Assembly (NCBI RefSeq): GCF_029227915.1
Contig: NC_079887.1
Location: 12,646,001-12,710,000, forward strand
Source: Hydractinia symbiolongicarpus
Taxonomy: Eukaryota > Cnidaria > Hydrozoa > Anthoathecata > Hydractiniidae
Length of the DNA: 64,000 nt
Direction of reading: 5' to 3'
Shown: positions 10,904-23,517 of the stretch, piece after piece
Position numbering within the stretch: position 1 is the first letter of the stretch
How the letters are laid out: each line of letters begins with the position of its first letter
Program-made: the position numbers and the translations under genes
Notes under the pieces: model-generated
Database searches by the model: none
The model's input: the letters and a program-made list of their open reading frames with translations, nothing else
What the model was told of the DNA's origin: nothing

Positions 10904-13900
10904 TTAATCCCTTCCCACAGAATGAGTCTGTTTTGGACGGTCTACACGCAAAAGCTCTTCGGCTACAACGAAATAACCTTCATATTCAACTGCCGATGGT
11001 GTTGTGTCATGATGGTAATGACCGCCTTCACCATGATGGCTAAAGCAATGTGTGTGATCTATTCGTAAGTCCATGCCCTAAAAATACACAATATAATGTT
11101 TAAAACAGTCAAAAAAATTATGCGCAATTTAAAATTTAAGTAGTTTAGACAAAAATGTACGTGAATTTCGTCCTTCATTGATATTGGTAAAATAGTGAGC
11201 TATCTTGTGGATGTAACACAAGTCCAGCTTTAATTCAAATTGATTTGTTTCCGTAGAGTCAGTTTTCAGATGCTTTTTTATTTTTTAGTGGCTAGCAAAG
11301 AATAGTTTCCTAGGATTCGTTCAAACAGCACTTTTTAAATTGTGTTATTTGCTATCTTATGAAGTCTGTTAAAGTTTTTTTCCATGATCGTGTAGGAATG
11401 CATGTTTGAACTAAAAGTTATTCTTATTGAATTTAATTTAGAAAGCTGGTTGTTATTTATTCTAACATAGTACAACGCAAATTAACAAAACACCCAGATC
11501 AAACACCAAGAAAGAAAAATGATAAATTTAAACTTATTTACACATTTGAACCTGTCAAAGTTCACTTTGACAGGTTCACAGCAGTTAAAAGCTAGGACGA
11601 CACAAGGGACTCATTCTCTGCGCCTAAAAAAGTTACGCATTTCGCCACCACAAAATTCAATGGATTTGTCGGTTAAAAAGATCAACCTTGAAAGGTGATA
11701 GAAGGCTCTTGCTGGAAAAACATACTATCCAAACGTTTGCTGCCCTTAAATATCTTCCTCTACAAGTAACAATATTGCTACTACTATAAGAAAAGAGTTC
11801 ACAGCTTATATTATAAATGAAGGTAAAAGATGAATTTTTTTTCAGTCTCTTTACAGAAAGAAATCAAAAATCACATGCTGAATGTAAACATTTTATATTG
11901 GTCTGATGGGTGATTTAATTGGTTGATAGAAAATAAGCAACAACCTGCAGAGTGTGGCGAGACAATGAAACATTTCACAGCAAAATAGAGTATTCTATTT
12001 TGTCCGCATGTTGCAGCATCAATTTTTTTTGACGTGTTGCAACACATTTTTGGTTAGGGCATACGATGGAACTTTTACATGCACGTGCAATGCATCATGT
12101 TGCACTCCATGCACATGAAAAAAGTTCCTTAGCTTTATAGGACTTAGGATCTTAAGTTATTTGTTAAAGTCAAAACTGATGTGGATTATTCTGTAATTAC
12201 AGCTTGTTGGGGAGTGCGATTAAAGTATTCTAAATGCTGTTTAGCATACCAATGCATATACAGAAGTTGGTCTTCTTAGAATACCAGCTTTAGAGTTAGG
12301 CAAGTTGATGTTTTTTCCAACTTTCAAAACTCCAAAAAAAAACCTTTTATGCCAGATTTTTTGTTACTCATTGTAAATACTGGTTCAAAAAAAAAATATC
12401 ATACCTCATCATAATTGTAAAATACACTAAGACAAATAAGAGGTGAGGACATTTCATAAAATTTCAACCAATTTTCTACATCTTCGTCTGTTATTAATGG
12501 ACTTTCAGAAAAGCATGGCTAAAAAAATTGATGCATATGCAACATTATGAAAGTATAAAGTAAAAGTGGAGTAAAAACAAAATAATTCTCAGAATGTTAT
12601 TATTCATTTTTCACCTGGCTGTTTAAAGAAAATTAAATATTGACAACAAAAAAAGCTACATTATTTGCGACGTTTACACACCCATTTTCAAGCAATCAAT
12701 AGTCCCCAGTTACATAACAAAATCAGATCAGCCCCATTGTATTTATACAATTAGATATTTAATCTGCAACTATGGTTACTGTTAAACTTGTATATATTTA
12801 GGAGAAAATTTTATGTTATTGATTGCTTCAAAAAATGTAGTGTTTTTGTTTTTATCATTGTATTTGTTAAAATTAAATATTTAATACTAATGATGTTCCG
12901 CTTTTGTTAACAAATTCAGCGGTGTAAAAGCTTTGTAAAGATTGTAACTTTTGTAAGAAAGTTTTTTATTATTTCTTCACAATATATAGCAATGTTTAAG
13001 ATTTGTCTGAAAAATTTTTCTGACAAATCTGAAACAATGTAAAAGATTTTATTAAACTATATACAGCATGACCTTTTATATTTTTATATGCAATATTGAG
13101 AATATTTCTAATTACAGCGTAAAATTACTGTTTTAAGCATCAATATGGTAGAATACATAGCGCATTGCAGAATTTTTAGCAAACCTCATTGAATTAGAAC
13201 TAAGCAAAAAGATTACAAACCATGACGTGAAGTCTTGCTTTTCCAGATTTTATCATAAAAACGCCACCCAGGCCAATCATATTATTGGGAAAAGCCTCCT
13301 TCGACACATTTCTAATAGACTGAATAAAATTATCTTCACCAATACGCGTTTTTGCACAGATCTTTATTACCTAAGTCCAAGAAAAAACTTTCAGAAAGTG
13401 ATAACATCTCTGTCATTACTGAATGTATAGTTGTTTCTACTATAGTAACTTAAACTAGAAGCCTTAGACAAAATTACATGCCAACCTTACACGAATGAGT
13501 ATTTTATCAAGTTTAATAGCTGTTTTCAGAAAGCTTTAGAATCCAGTTGCTTACTGACTTAGCTGGTAATTTTAATTTTTTTTCGAATCACTTTGTAATT
13601 CTTAAATGGAAATGTTGAGAATACAACCATGTGTCACTAAACTTATTTAGTTATTCATTCACTAATTCATTGATTCATTGATTTCTTTTTATATATGTGA
13701 TCAAAAAACAATTATGTCAGATCTCAACAATAGAATAAAATTAATAAAATGAAACGTACAAATATAACAGTCTAAAAACTTTTTTTCGTCTAGAAACAGG
13801 TGTGTGGAGAATCAAAACAAAGTAAGAATGAGAATAATTGGAGGGGTGGGAACATAATGTGATCTCAGTTAAGAAAAAGAATAAAGTAACCAGACAAATA

Positions 13901-16900
13901 ACTACTTGTAACTGTGCAATAACGCTTCTTACGCTAATTAAAAAAATATCAGGGTGAACTTGTGTACAAACTTACCTTACCTTGTAAACCTTCAGATGCC
14001 AGAAAATTTCCCAACAAACCGAATTCCTTTTCAGGGAACTTTTTTAGGTCACATTCTCCCTAAAATGAATAATATTAAGTTATTCTAAATAGAAACTCTT
14101 CTAGAAAGATAGACAGAGAACAAATCAGTTTTTTATCCAATGAACATTTAATTTATATTTCCCCGTCTTTAAACAGAACTACTCACCTCTTTATTTACAC
14201 TTGCAACGTACGTTTCAATACATTCTTCTTTACCTAAACGTAAATTAGCCATCATCTAAAATAACAAATAGTAAAGTGTTAATTTTGTTTTGCGTGTTTT
14301 TTCTTTTGTTTTTTTAACAATGATGGTTATAGGTGAGCTACTTTTATATTTTTTGTGTGCTATGAAAATGTTTTTATTTGTTTACATTTTTATGTTACCA
14401 TTATAATAATGGCTTCACAAACCGCTTAGTATGGCTCCATACAAAGCCCTGTTTTAATAAGCCTTAAACCAATCAAATCATCTGAGTTTTTCATGCTAAC
14501 CGGTTTTGTGTATCAGTCAGGTAATAAACTGTAATTAATAACGACTCAATTTTGTCATTACCATACACCTGCGTTTTAAAATTAAGGCAGTCTAATTATT
14601 TCATTGTTCTAAAAAATGGTAAGGACAAAAAACTGAAAAACCTAAGAACGAAGTACATAAGACTTTAGATATAAACTTTAAAGCTACATTAACAAGTATA
14701 TACATATTCTTTTGGTAAAAACGTACATTTAAAAGGAATGTTTATTATCTCTTTTACATTGCCTAAAAATTTAACGTAACATGTGACACAACTTATGTCA
14801 CTTTTCTTACGAGCAACACTACATTAAGTTACGCAAGTCAAAAAAAACAGAAAAAATGTTTGATCTAGGATTCGAGTTTGATTATACAACTTAAATTGCA
14901 TACAACATACACAATATGTCAAATTAAAATTAATTAAAATTACTGGAAAAGTTCTATTCCATCAGAACTCATGGCTGTGATAAAAGTTAAGACAAAATCA
15001 CCAAAAATCTGTCTAAAGCCTGGTTCAGACTGGCTTGCGGTTGTATTGCGACTGCGCTGCGGTTGCGCAATGTTGTGCACAGTTTGTACAGCTTTGAAAA
15101 TAGCGCCTCAGGAGTGCCCAAAGGTTGGCGCAAGTGTGCAAGAATATCAAACGTTTTCGGATATCTTGCGTTGTCGTGTCTATCATGCAACACACTTGCA
15201 GCACTATTTCAAAATGTGAGTATACTTGCGCAACATGCGCAAGTATAATGCCAAAAATTAAAAGGACTAGAAGAGTTTTTTTTTATTTTCACTTGGAGAG
15301 TATAACGATGTCAACAGAAAACGAACAAAACTTGCTGAGTCTGTGTTAAAATATCCTGTTTTATATGATAAGCAGGATAAGTATTTTAAAGACAAAAAAT
15401 AAAAAGAAACTTGCTTGGAAAGGTGTTCCTATTCACCTAAATCCACACAACAGCAACTCTTTAAATTTTAATGATTTAATGTTGTGATTTCCATGTCGCT
15501 AAAACTTTAAAAAAATCCTTGCGCCAATGTGAATGGTTAGCGGCATTCTTGCGCCACCTTTGGAACTTGAACAAGTGCGCATGCGTACTCCACTACAGCA
15601 AGCTCACGCAAGTCAATCTGAACAAGGCTTAAGTTTGTATTTCAGGTCTATAGGCTCCTTCATACTTAATCAACAATGTTGTTGCTGCATTTCTAGGATT
15701 GCGATGGCGCCCTTTTGAGTTAGTGTTACAGACAAAAGGTAACGATTAAAATACGCATGCAGCCACATTGAAAAAATATTTCAACTGGTTGATATACCTT
15801 ACCAATTAACATATGTCAACAAAACCATACATACATTTGAACAAAATTGCATGTAACATAAAAATGGTTACATTCCTTACATTAAAATTTTACATACAAG
15901 CAAATGTAGGAGATGCTGGGTAAGTTTTGCTTAGAAAAAAACAGGGAAAAATATGGAATTACTTGATGTGTACCTCCGCATTTCCACCTAAGATATGAAA
16001 GCCAGCTGCCCCTGCACCAAGAAAATATGCATCCTGATTGCCTGCCATTTCAGCTAATTCGTCAAAGCGATAGATCTAAAAAATTAACATGCTATAAATA
16101 ACCATTTTCAAGTGAAGCTATCTATCAAGCCAAGAAATAGTTGTTCACAATACAAAACTGTACTTTTTCTTTTCTAGGCGTTGGAATTAAATTGGGAACT
16201 CCACCAACATCCAATAACTTTGGTGAGCCACAAATTCCTGAAATTAAAAGAAATAAAAATAAAAAAATTGTCCTACAAACAGTAACTTAGTTGCGAGAAG
16301 AAGAAAATGACTAATTTGATTACAGGTGAAAAAATATAGTATTATCTTGAATTATAATCAATAATAAGGGATCTCCAATCTTCTTATTGTGGCATAGCCA
16401 TAAAAATGCCCATGAATGCACATTTTTTACTTTCCCTGTTTAAGCACTTTATGATCAAAATTGCATTCCTTTAAGAATACAAATTTTAGAATCGGCACAC
16501 TTCTGGAGTAAAATTACGAATTGGTTTATAAATAACTGATTATATTGACATATTATCCATAAAAAAAAGAAAAATATTTTTTCTCACAAGTGGTAACAAA
16601 GTTTCATTTTGAAGACTCTATTTGTTCACACAAGTTATAATCTTGCCTGTGCACATTGCTGAAACTTGCACAATGTTTGTTCCCTATTTGCAGAAGAAAA
16701 GCACGTGATTGTGTTTGTTTAAACTTTAAATATTCTTTTACGTCAGTGACTTATATAAGGAGCCATTTGTTGATTATATCTAATATACATATATATTTAT
16801 AACTGTTTAGAAAAAATCTTTCAATTTCACTAGGGAAATCCTTTTCTTGTATATATATCATAACATTATAATTTGTGATTGTTAAAAATACACAAATCCC

Positions 16901-19900
16901 AAATAAAAGCTTTTACACTGTGCAACTACGCAACATAAAGATTACGGATTTTGACAATGAGAAGCTGTTGTAATTGAAAATCCTCTAGACACATCACTGA
17001 TCCTGTCAATCAATGGACCTGCTGCAGATGCAGTTGGGGCTCTAGACACATCACTGATTCCTGCACTAACTTCAACCTGTTTGCCAAGTTGCTATACTTT
17101 CCCTATACCTAAGCACTATAGTAAAGGAATTTTTTACCTCATCTTATCTCTGTAAAATTTCAAAATTCCAAGCCCACCCTTTATGCAGAATTATGACAGA
17201 ATTATGAGAGAAAACAGTGCTGCATCTTTTTATTTATTTTTTGTTGATTGTTTTTTCCAATACTGCTGTTCTTCAATTGAATGTGAAGTGGAAGCAAAAT
17301 AAAGTTAGTAAGCATGAAACCTACTATTCTATACTATTTTACTTTAATGTGTCAAATGCACCCGGCGACAAGGTACTGTTAAACACAATGTAGTAAAACT
17401 TGGTAAAGTATTATTTACATCAAGGAAAGGGCAGTATTTCTAAGGGAACACTACAAAAAATCTGCAAATTTGTTTCTTGTGATAAAATTTTTTTTTAAAT
17501 CACGAAAACAACAACAAATAAAATTTTCAAGTTCATATTTCTATGACCAAATTTCGCCCCCCAAAAAGCCCCATAATCAAATCTTGTTACTTCACCTTAA
17601 CTTTACAAGTATCAATTCGTACTTATAAAACAATACCTTTCTGTAACTTATTCCTAAAAATGGGAAGTTCCTATTTACAGAAAATGCGTTATAAGAGATT
17701 TTTTAGAGATCCTATACACTTCATTAAAACTATGGACAATTTTTAAGATGCGCTTAATGCATTTATTTTTAAAAATATGTGAATTTTTATACATTTCATT
17801 TAACATTATTTTAAATATTGTTAACAACATTCAACGTAGGAAAACTTTAACACTTAAAACTGAAGACTTTTTAACATTCTTAATCTTTGATATTTTTAAT
17901 TTCCCTTTTGCTGAATCACAAGTTCTTATCAGTATTTTCTGATAAAACTAGTCATAACAAAATTAATTTGTTTACGATTTGTTTTTATCTTGCTATTATA
18001 AGTACATCCTGCAAATCGATGTATTTCGTGCCAAATTGACGAAAAAAAGCTGTAAGGAAATCGCCATAAATAAATTTTATAAGCAACTACTATAAGCTAA
18101 AATCTGCTAAAGTTCAAAGTAACTTTACTATAAAGAATATTGGACACAAGCAACGAATTGTGAGTGGCAGTCGAGTGTAATAGTGAATTGTTTCAAGGGC
18201 AAGGGTGGTGCATTAGAAAGGGGTAACTATAGAGTAATGAAATGAAAGTAAGCAAGTAATGAAAGTTATTGAAAGAGTGATTGATAAGTTACTTAGAGAA
18301 AGAATTGATATAGATAAGATGCAATTTGGTTTTGTTCCAGGGAGTGGCACTACAGATGCAATATTTTTACTCAGACAACTTCAGGAAAAGTATTTAGAAA
18401 AGAGAAAGAATCTCTATTTTGCCTTTGTAGATTTAGAGAAAGCTTTTGATAGAGTGCCACGTAAAGTTATTTGAGAAAATTAGGTGTGGATGAGTGGCTA
18501 GTTACGACAGTCTATGTACAGCAATGCTAGAAGTCGTGTCAGGATTAACGATTCACTTAGTGATGAATTTAGTGTAAATGTTGGTGTACATCAGGGTTCT
18601 GTACTTAGTCCTTTGTTGTTTATTCTAGTCTTAGAAGCGCTGTCGATGGAGTTCAAAACAGGTTGTCCATGGAAGTTATTGTATGCAGATGATTTGGTTC
18701 TCATAGCAGAGTCGATGGAAGAATTAGTTGAAAAGTTTGAGAAGTGGAAGAAAGGACTAGAAGAGAAAGGGCTAAAGGTAAACAAAGCAAAGTCTAAAGT
18801 CATGATTAGTAGCATTGCAGCTAAGTGTGACCTTGTAGTTGGAAAGTGGCCTTGTGGAGTTTGCAGGAAAGGGGTTGGTAGTAACTCAATTTTTTGTCAG
18901 ACTTGCAAGCATTGGGTACATAAGAAGTGCAGTAGTATTAGTGGAAGGTTAAGAGCTGACATTCAGTTTGTATGCAAGCGTTGCAAAGGTGAGATTATAG
19001 AGAATGAAGTATTTCCAGCTTTAATGATGTACAACAGTGGCTCGTTAGAGATAGTTGAGAACTTCTGTTACTTAGGTGATATGTTGGGCAGTGAAGGGGG
19101 TGTTGGAAGAAGTGTTACTTGCAGGATAGGTTCTGCTTGGAAAAAGTTCAGAGAGTTACTTCCTTTGTTGATTAGCAGAGCCCTGTCAATTGAGGTAAAA
19201 GGTAGGTTGTATGAGGCCTGTGTAAGAAGTGTTATGTTGTACGGTAGTGAGATATGGGCAGTGAAGCAGGAAGATCTTTACAGTTTAGAAAGGAATGATA
19301 TGAGAATGGTTAGGTGGATGTGTAACGCCAGTCTAAGAGACAGAAAGAGTTCAGATGAGCTAAGAAGCAGGCTAAGTCTCTTCGTAGAATTAAAGATGTT
19401 ATCCAGATAGGAAAATTGAATTGGCTGGGGCACTTGGAAAGAATGGAGGAGGATAATTGGGTAAGAAAGTGTAGAGACTTGATAGTTCCTAGGGCAAAGC
19501 CCAGAGGCAGACCGAGAAAGACTTGGCAGGAGGTTATAAGGACAGACTTGATACAGAGGAAGTTGAGTTTAGATCTAACACAGTCTAGATCAGATTGGAA
19601 GAGGGTCATTAATATACCCCGTCCAACCCATGCTAGCATGGAAAACGGACGTAAGCCGAGAATGATGCTGATGACGATGAAATATCTCCAACCATTCATT
19701 GTAACTATATTATCACACAAATAAAGATTTTTTTTTTTTATTTTCTAAGCACATTGTTCAATCACTAAACCGCTTCAACTTACTTGCATAATAATATATA
19801 AGATTTTGTAAATTATAACATATTTTTAATAAAATATAACTACATTTACTTACCTTTGGCAGCAAGACACCAAGGTGATTCTGTCAGGTCTGGACAATCA

Positions 19901-19952
19901 ACTTCTGCAACCACAACATGCTGGAAGTTCTTTTTCAAACCATCGTTTAATA
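10904..19952 (-). CDS. C11orf54: C11orf54-like ester hydrolase, first coding exon not found
   Basis: Eight consecutive exons match human C11orf54 (PTD012) along nearly its whole length: 19952..19854, 16237..16164, 16075..15974, 14255..14187, 14059..13976, 13370..13221, 12518..12405 and 11077..10904 (TAA at 10906..10904). All splice sites are GT-AG, phases agree at every join, and 287 residues are recovered against about 315 in human. Recognisable blocks are VDCPDLTESP, GICG, VGGVPNLIP, YFLGAGAAGFHILG, ASEGLQGK, GLGGVFMIKSGK and the C-terminus HSVGRD. The zinc site is intact: HTH followed by GEGGHYHHDTTP. The mammalian protein is a zinc-dependent carboxylic ester hydrolase reported in nucleus and cytosol; activity here is inferred. 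The exon for the first ~28 residues should lie upstream and end in phase 1. It was not found; one phase-compatible ATG-G at 27267..27264 would give a shortened N-terminus. Two introns hold transposon remains. Confidence 0.92.
11547..11578. repeat. perfect 14-bp hairpin in C11orf54 last intron
   Basis: TGAACCTGTCAAAG and its exact reverse complement are separated by TTCA. The hairpin lies in the intron between 11078 and 12404. It could be a relic of a foldback element; no other element end is visible. Confidence 0.7.
15017..15629. mobile_element. PIF/Harbinger-type element with MADF-domain remnant
   Basis: A 613-bp element is flanked by TAA on both sides (15014-15016 and 15630-15632), the 3-bp target duplication of PIF/Harbinger. 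Its inverted ends read AGCCTGGTTCAGACTGGC and AGCCTTGTTCAGATTGAC. Inside, around 15330-15403 on the plus strand, is a degraded MADF (Myb/SANT-like) domain with YPVLYDKQDKYFKD, a partner protein commonly encoded by these transposons. It is interrupted by stops, and no DDE transposase is left. It sits in a C11orf54 intron and is GC-richer than its flanks. Confidence 0.8.
18160..19690 (+). mobile_element. 5'-truncated RTE-like LINE with PHD-type finger
   Basis: The reverse-transcriptase region begins near 18173 (VIVNCFKGKG), continues with MQFGFVPGSGTTDA and the palm motifs VDLEKAFDRVPR, GVHQGSVLSPLLF and YADDLVLIAES, and ends in a C-terminal region with ICNASL-like text, LNWLGHLERM and KPRGRPRKTWQ. 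Between palm and thumb, about 18840-18990, lies a PHD-type zinc finger: Cys-x2-Cys, Cys-x2-Cys, x4-His, x2-Cys and Cys-x2-Cys. The frame is broken at least three times (stop near 18243, shifts near 18475-18510 and 19400-19415), so the copy is dead. The 3' end runs into an imperfect GATGATGCTGATGACGATGA tail. It lies antisense within a C11orf54 intron. Confidence 0.88.
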
Positions 19953-20876
19953 CTAAAAACAATGTAAGATCAGTCAAACACTTTTTTAAGCAGTTACATC
20001 TTAAATATGAATATTTAAAGCTCCTGTCATATGCGTAATCGTTATAAATCCCATTGTCTTTCTTTGAAATTAACATAACTAATCATATGCATTTCGTAAC
20101 ACATAAACATGATACATCTGAAAGAGAAAAAAATATCAAGCAACTATAACAGTAGGACCGGGTAGCACTTATGGATAGTCAATGTTATGTGTTACAGTCA
20201 AACCTGTCTACACAGTCACTGTGAAGAAACAAATCAGCGATTGTCTTGGCCAAGTCTTAGAAAAAACCTTTATTATTACTGGCTTTCTATTAGGAATTGC
20301 ATTTTCTACAATCTAACAATAATTCCCATACATTGCATGAGGCTTTGCAAAGAAAAATATGGATCGATAAGCGTTCGGAACCAACTTGAACCTTTTCATG
20401 GAACCACAAGCTCAGTTAATTATAAATATATAATAATATTTACTCAACCCCTTGTTGCAAGTATTATGATCAAGACCAGAATGATGTTGAAAGCAAATGT
20501 GTAACATGGGTAAAAGTTAAGCCAAAAAGTTTTAGGTGACTTATTTGGCGACCCCATAAAGTTTGTGTAGAAAATAATGTCATTGCTACATTAGGTGCTT
20601 ATCTACTCAGGCTTTTGTTAAAAAATTGCATGATGCCAAAAAATAGCACTTGCGAATTTGCGCAATAGAATTTGCGAAAATGCGCTCTTCCTACACTGTT
20701 ATAAACCAAGTGGTGCGTACTATGGGTACTACTAACTGGCTGTAGATAAAAATGTGTCTTGGGTTTCACTTTGACCATGTTCTTTTATTTTGCTTTTTTA
20801 TTTTTGCTACTTTAAAACAACAGGTGACCACTTAAAAAATAAAAAAATAATATAAAAATACAATACAATTTTGACA
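19953..20876. other. upstream intron of C11orf54, no exon recognised
   Basis: This stretch should be intron 1 or promoter of C11orf54. I searched both strands for the missing N-terminal exon (a short segment usually containing a VPxLEE-like motif) and saw none. Confidence 0.4.
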
Positions 20877-21469
20877 TACAGTACAGTCCAAATGTAAGCG
20901 TACGCGTACGCTCAACTTGCAAAAATAATTGCTTTCATTAAAAAAAACAATAGGATAGCGAGTTCCTTTCAAATTGCGCGAATATAATTGCTCCGTGTTA
21001 AAAACAAAAGCATAGCAAGAAACATTGTTTAAAAACAATACTCTGCGCGAGAAAAAATTAAACGCGAAGGCCATTGAATTTTAATTTTTTTTTAACAACG
21101 AAACTAATTATAGTAGCGCGATTTTAATCTGATATATTTAAAAAACACAAGCTCTTTTAAAAAACAAGAAATCCAATGATCTAAATATTTAAAAAAAAAC
21201 TAATGCTACTTTTAAAACTTTTAGTAATATTTCTTTATCGTCGAAACATATTTCTTAACATGCGAAACTTTAAAGTTCTTTTTATAAAAAGCAACGTTTA
21301 GCAACGCAAACGGGAAAACCCTACGTTCGGGACTTTTCCCTTCGCGACAACAAATTAAATTTTAATACCGAAGAAAGAAAAAATCTAAAAATATAACTTT
21401 TGACGTTTTATAGTATCACCTACATTTTATTGTTAAAAACATTGTCTTTGTTTTTTTTCAGCGCAACAG

Positions 21470-21600
21470 CTCTATCTCTTAAAAGATTTAAACGATGCAT
21501 CTCGCTGTCTATTTAGTTTTCGCGCAAATCTTTTATTTTATAAAACTATCAAACAATGGATCGCCATGTCACATTGATAGAGTTGATAACATTTTAAATA
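21470..21600. repeat. direct repeat left of the satellite (partner 23155-23295)
   Basis: CTCGCT, TTTATTTAGTTT, AAACAATG and GTGTCACATTGAT-type words follow in the same order at 21470-21600 and 23155-23295, with clear divergence. The two copies flank the satellite array in the same orientation inside the TA-flanked element. Confidence 0.7.
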
Positions 21601-21639
21601 CTTAAAACACTATCTAACGAAGCTTTCCTATCGCCGTTC

Positions 21640-23110
21640 TTCGTTCTGTAACTTTCTAAAAAATCATTTCTATCGCCGCTCTTCGTTATTAAACTTTTAA
21701 AATACGATCTAAAAAAAACATTTCTATCGCCGTTTTCCGTTTTAAAACTTTAAAAATGCGATCTAAAAAAACAATTCTATCGCCGTTTTTCGTTTTTAAA
21801 CTTTTAAAATGCGATCTAAAAAAAACATTTCTATCGTCGTTTTTCGTTTTTATACTTTTAAAATGCGATCTAAAAAAAACAATTCTATCGCCGTTTTTCG
21901 TTTTTAAACTTTTAAAATGCGATCTAAAAAAAACATTTCTATCGCCGTTTTTAGTTTTTAAACTTTAAAAATGCGATCTAAAAAAACATTTCTATCGCCG
22001 TTTTTCGTTTTTAAACTTTTAAAATGCGATCTAAAAAAACATTTCTATAGCCGTTTTTCGTTTTTAAACTTTTAAAATGCGATCTAAAAAAAACATTTCT
22101 ATCGCCGTTTTTCGTTTTTATACTATTAAAATGCAATCTAAAAAAACATTTCTATCGCCGTTTTTAGTTTTTAAACTTTAAAAATGCGATCTAAAAAAAC
22201 ATTTCTATAGCCGTTTTTCGTTTTTAAACTTTTAAAATGCGATCTAAAAAAACATTTCTATCGCCGTTTTTCGTTTTAAACTTTTAAAATGCGATCTAAA
22301 AACATTTCTATCGCCGTTTTTCGTTTTTAAAATTTTAAAATGCGATCTAAAAAAACATTTCTATCGCCGTTTTCCGTTTTTTAAACTTTTAAAATGCGAT
22401 CTAAAAAAACAATTCTATCGCCGTTTTTCGTTTTTAAACTTTTAAAATGCGATCTAAAAAAAACATTTCTATCGTCGTTTTTCGTTTTTATACTTTTAAA
22501 ATGCGATCTAAAAAAAACAATTCTATCGCCGTTTTTCGTTTTTAAACTTTTAAAATGCGATCTAAAAAAAACATTTCTATCGCCGTTTTTAGTTTTTAAA
22601 CTTTAAAAATGCGATCTAAAAAAACATTTCTATCGCCGTTTTTCGTTTTTAAACTTTTAAAATGCGATCTAAAAAAACATTTCTATAGCCGTTTTTCGTT
22701 TTTAAACTTTTAAAATGCGATCTAAAAAAAACATTTCTATCGCCGTTTTTCGTTTTTATACTATTAAAATGCAATCTAAAAAAACATTTCTATCGCCGTT
22801 TTTAGTTTTTAAACTTTAAAAATGCGATCTAAAAAAACATTTCTATCGCCGATTTTCGTTTTTAAACTTTTAAAATGCGATCTAAAAAAACATTTCTATC
22901 GCCGTTTTTCGTTTTAAACTTTTAAAATGCGATCTAAAAACATTTCTATCGCCGTTTTTCGTTTTTAAAATTTTAAAATGCGATCTAAAAAAACATTTCT
23001 ATCGCCGTTTTCCGTTTTTTAAACTTTTAAAATGCGATCTAAAAAAACATTTCTATCGCCGTTTTTCGTTTTTAAAGTTTTAAAATGCAATCTAAAAAAA
23101 CATTTCTATT
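21640..23110. repeat. 53-54 bp satellite, two 638-bp higher-order repeats
   Basis: About 27 tandem units of 53-54 bp, each with ATGCGATCTAAAAAAACA and TTTCTATCGCCGTTTTTCGT. Single-base variants mark individual units (CAATTC, GTCGTT, ATAGCC, TTAGTT, TTTCCG). The series of variants from 21756 to 22393 repeats from 22394 to 23031, giving a higher-order period of 638 bp, or 12 units. Open frames over the array simply translate the repeat and are not genes. Confidence 0.92.
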
Positions 23111-23517
23111 AAAATTAAAGTTTCAATCTTTGTTAAAATATAATAATTTCTATCCCTTAAAAGCTTTATTTAACCCGCGCAACCAACAATGCCTTCTCGC
23201 TAGTTTATTTAGTTTCCACGCAAAACTTTTGTTTAATAAAAATATTAAACAATGACTCTTCGTGTCACATTGATTGAGTTGATAACATTTGCAATTATGC
23301 TATTGGGAATAGTTATGTTAACACTATTTAACAATAGCTACGCGCAGTTATAATAAGCTATTTTTTCTTCGATAATCTTTTGTTTATTACGCGCAAGTTA
23401 ATGACTTACAAGACTCGCAAGATAATTAATAAGAACAAAAGACAAACAACTACCGCCTCCGAGAAAAAGGTGTGAAACTTGAGCGTACGCGTACGCTTAC
23501 ATCTGGACTGTACTGTA

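Larger units (their letters stand above)
20879..23515. mobile_element. TA-flanked inverted-repeat element (mariner-like) carrying a satellite
   Basis: Left end CAGTACAGTCCAAATG and right end (reverse complement) CAGTACAGTCCAGATG each continue into AAGCGTACGCGTACGCTCAA. This gives terminal inverted repeats of about 37 bp with one mismatch. TA dinucleotides flank both ends (20877-20878, 23516-23517). The TA target and CAGT start fit Tc1/mariner-type elements; no transposase is present, so it is non-autonomous at 2.6 kb. More than half of it (about 21640-23110) is a tandem satellite. The TIR contains the self-complementary GCGTACGCGTACGC. Confidence 0.87.

Noticed and set aside
19310-19720. Minus-strand 136-codon frame
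   Set aside because: Antisense of the LINE reverse transcriptase C-terminus.
21756-21968. 70-codon frame, repeated identically at 22394-22606
   Set aside because: It is only a translation of the 53-54 bp satellite; the Lys/Phe-rich text follows from the repeat unit.
21640-23110. CRISPR-like array
   Set aside because: Units are contiguous without unique spacers, and the surroundings are animal DNA.
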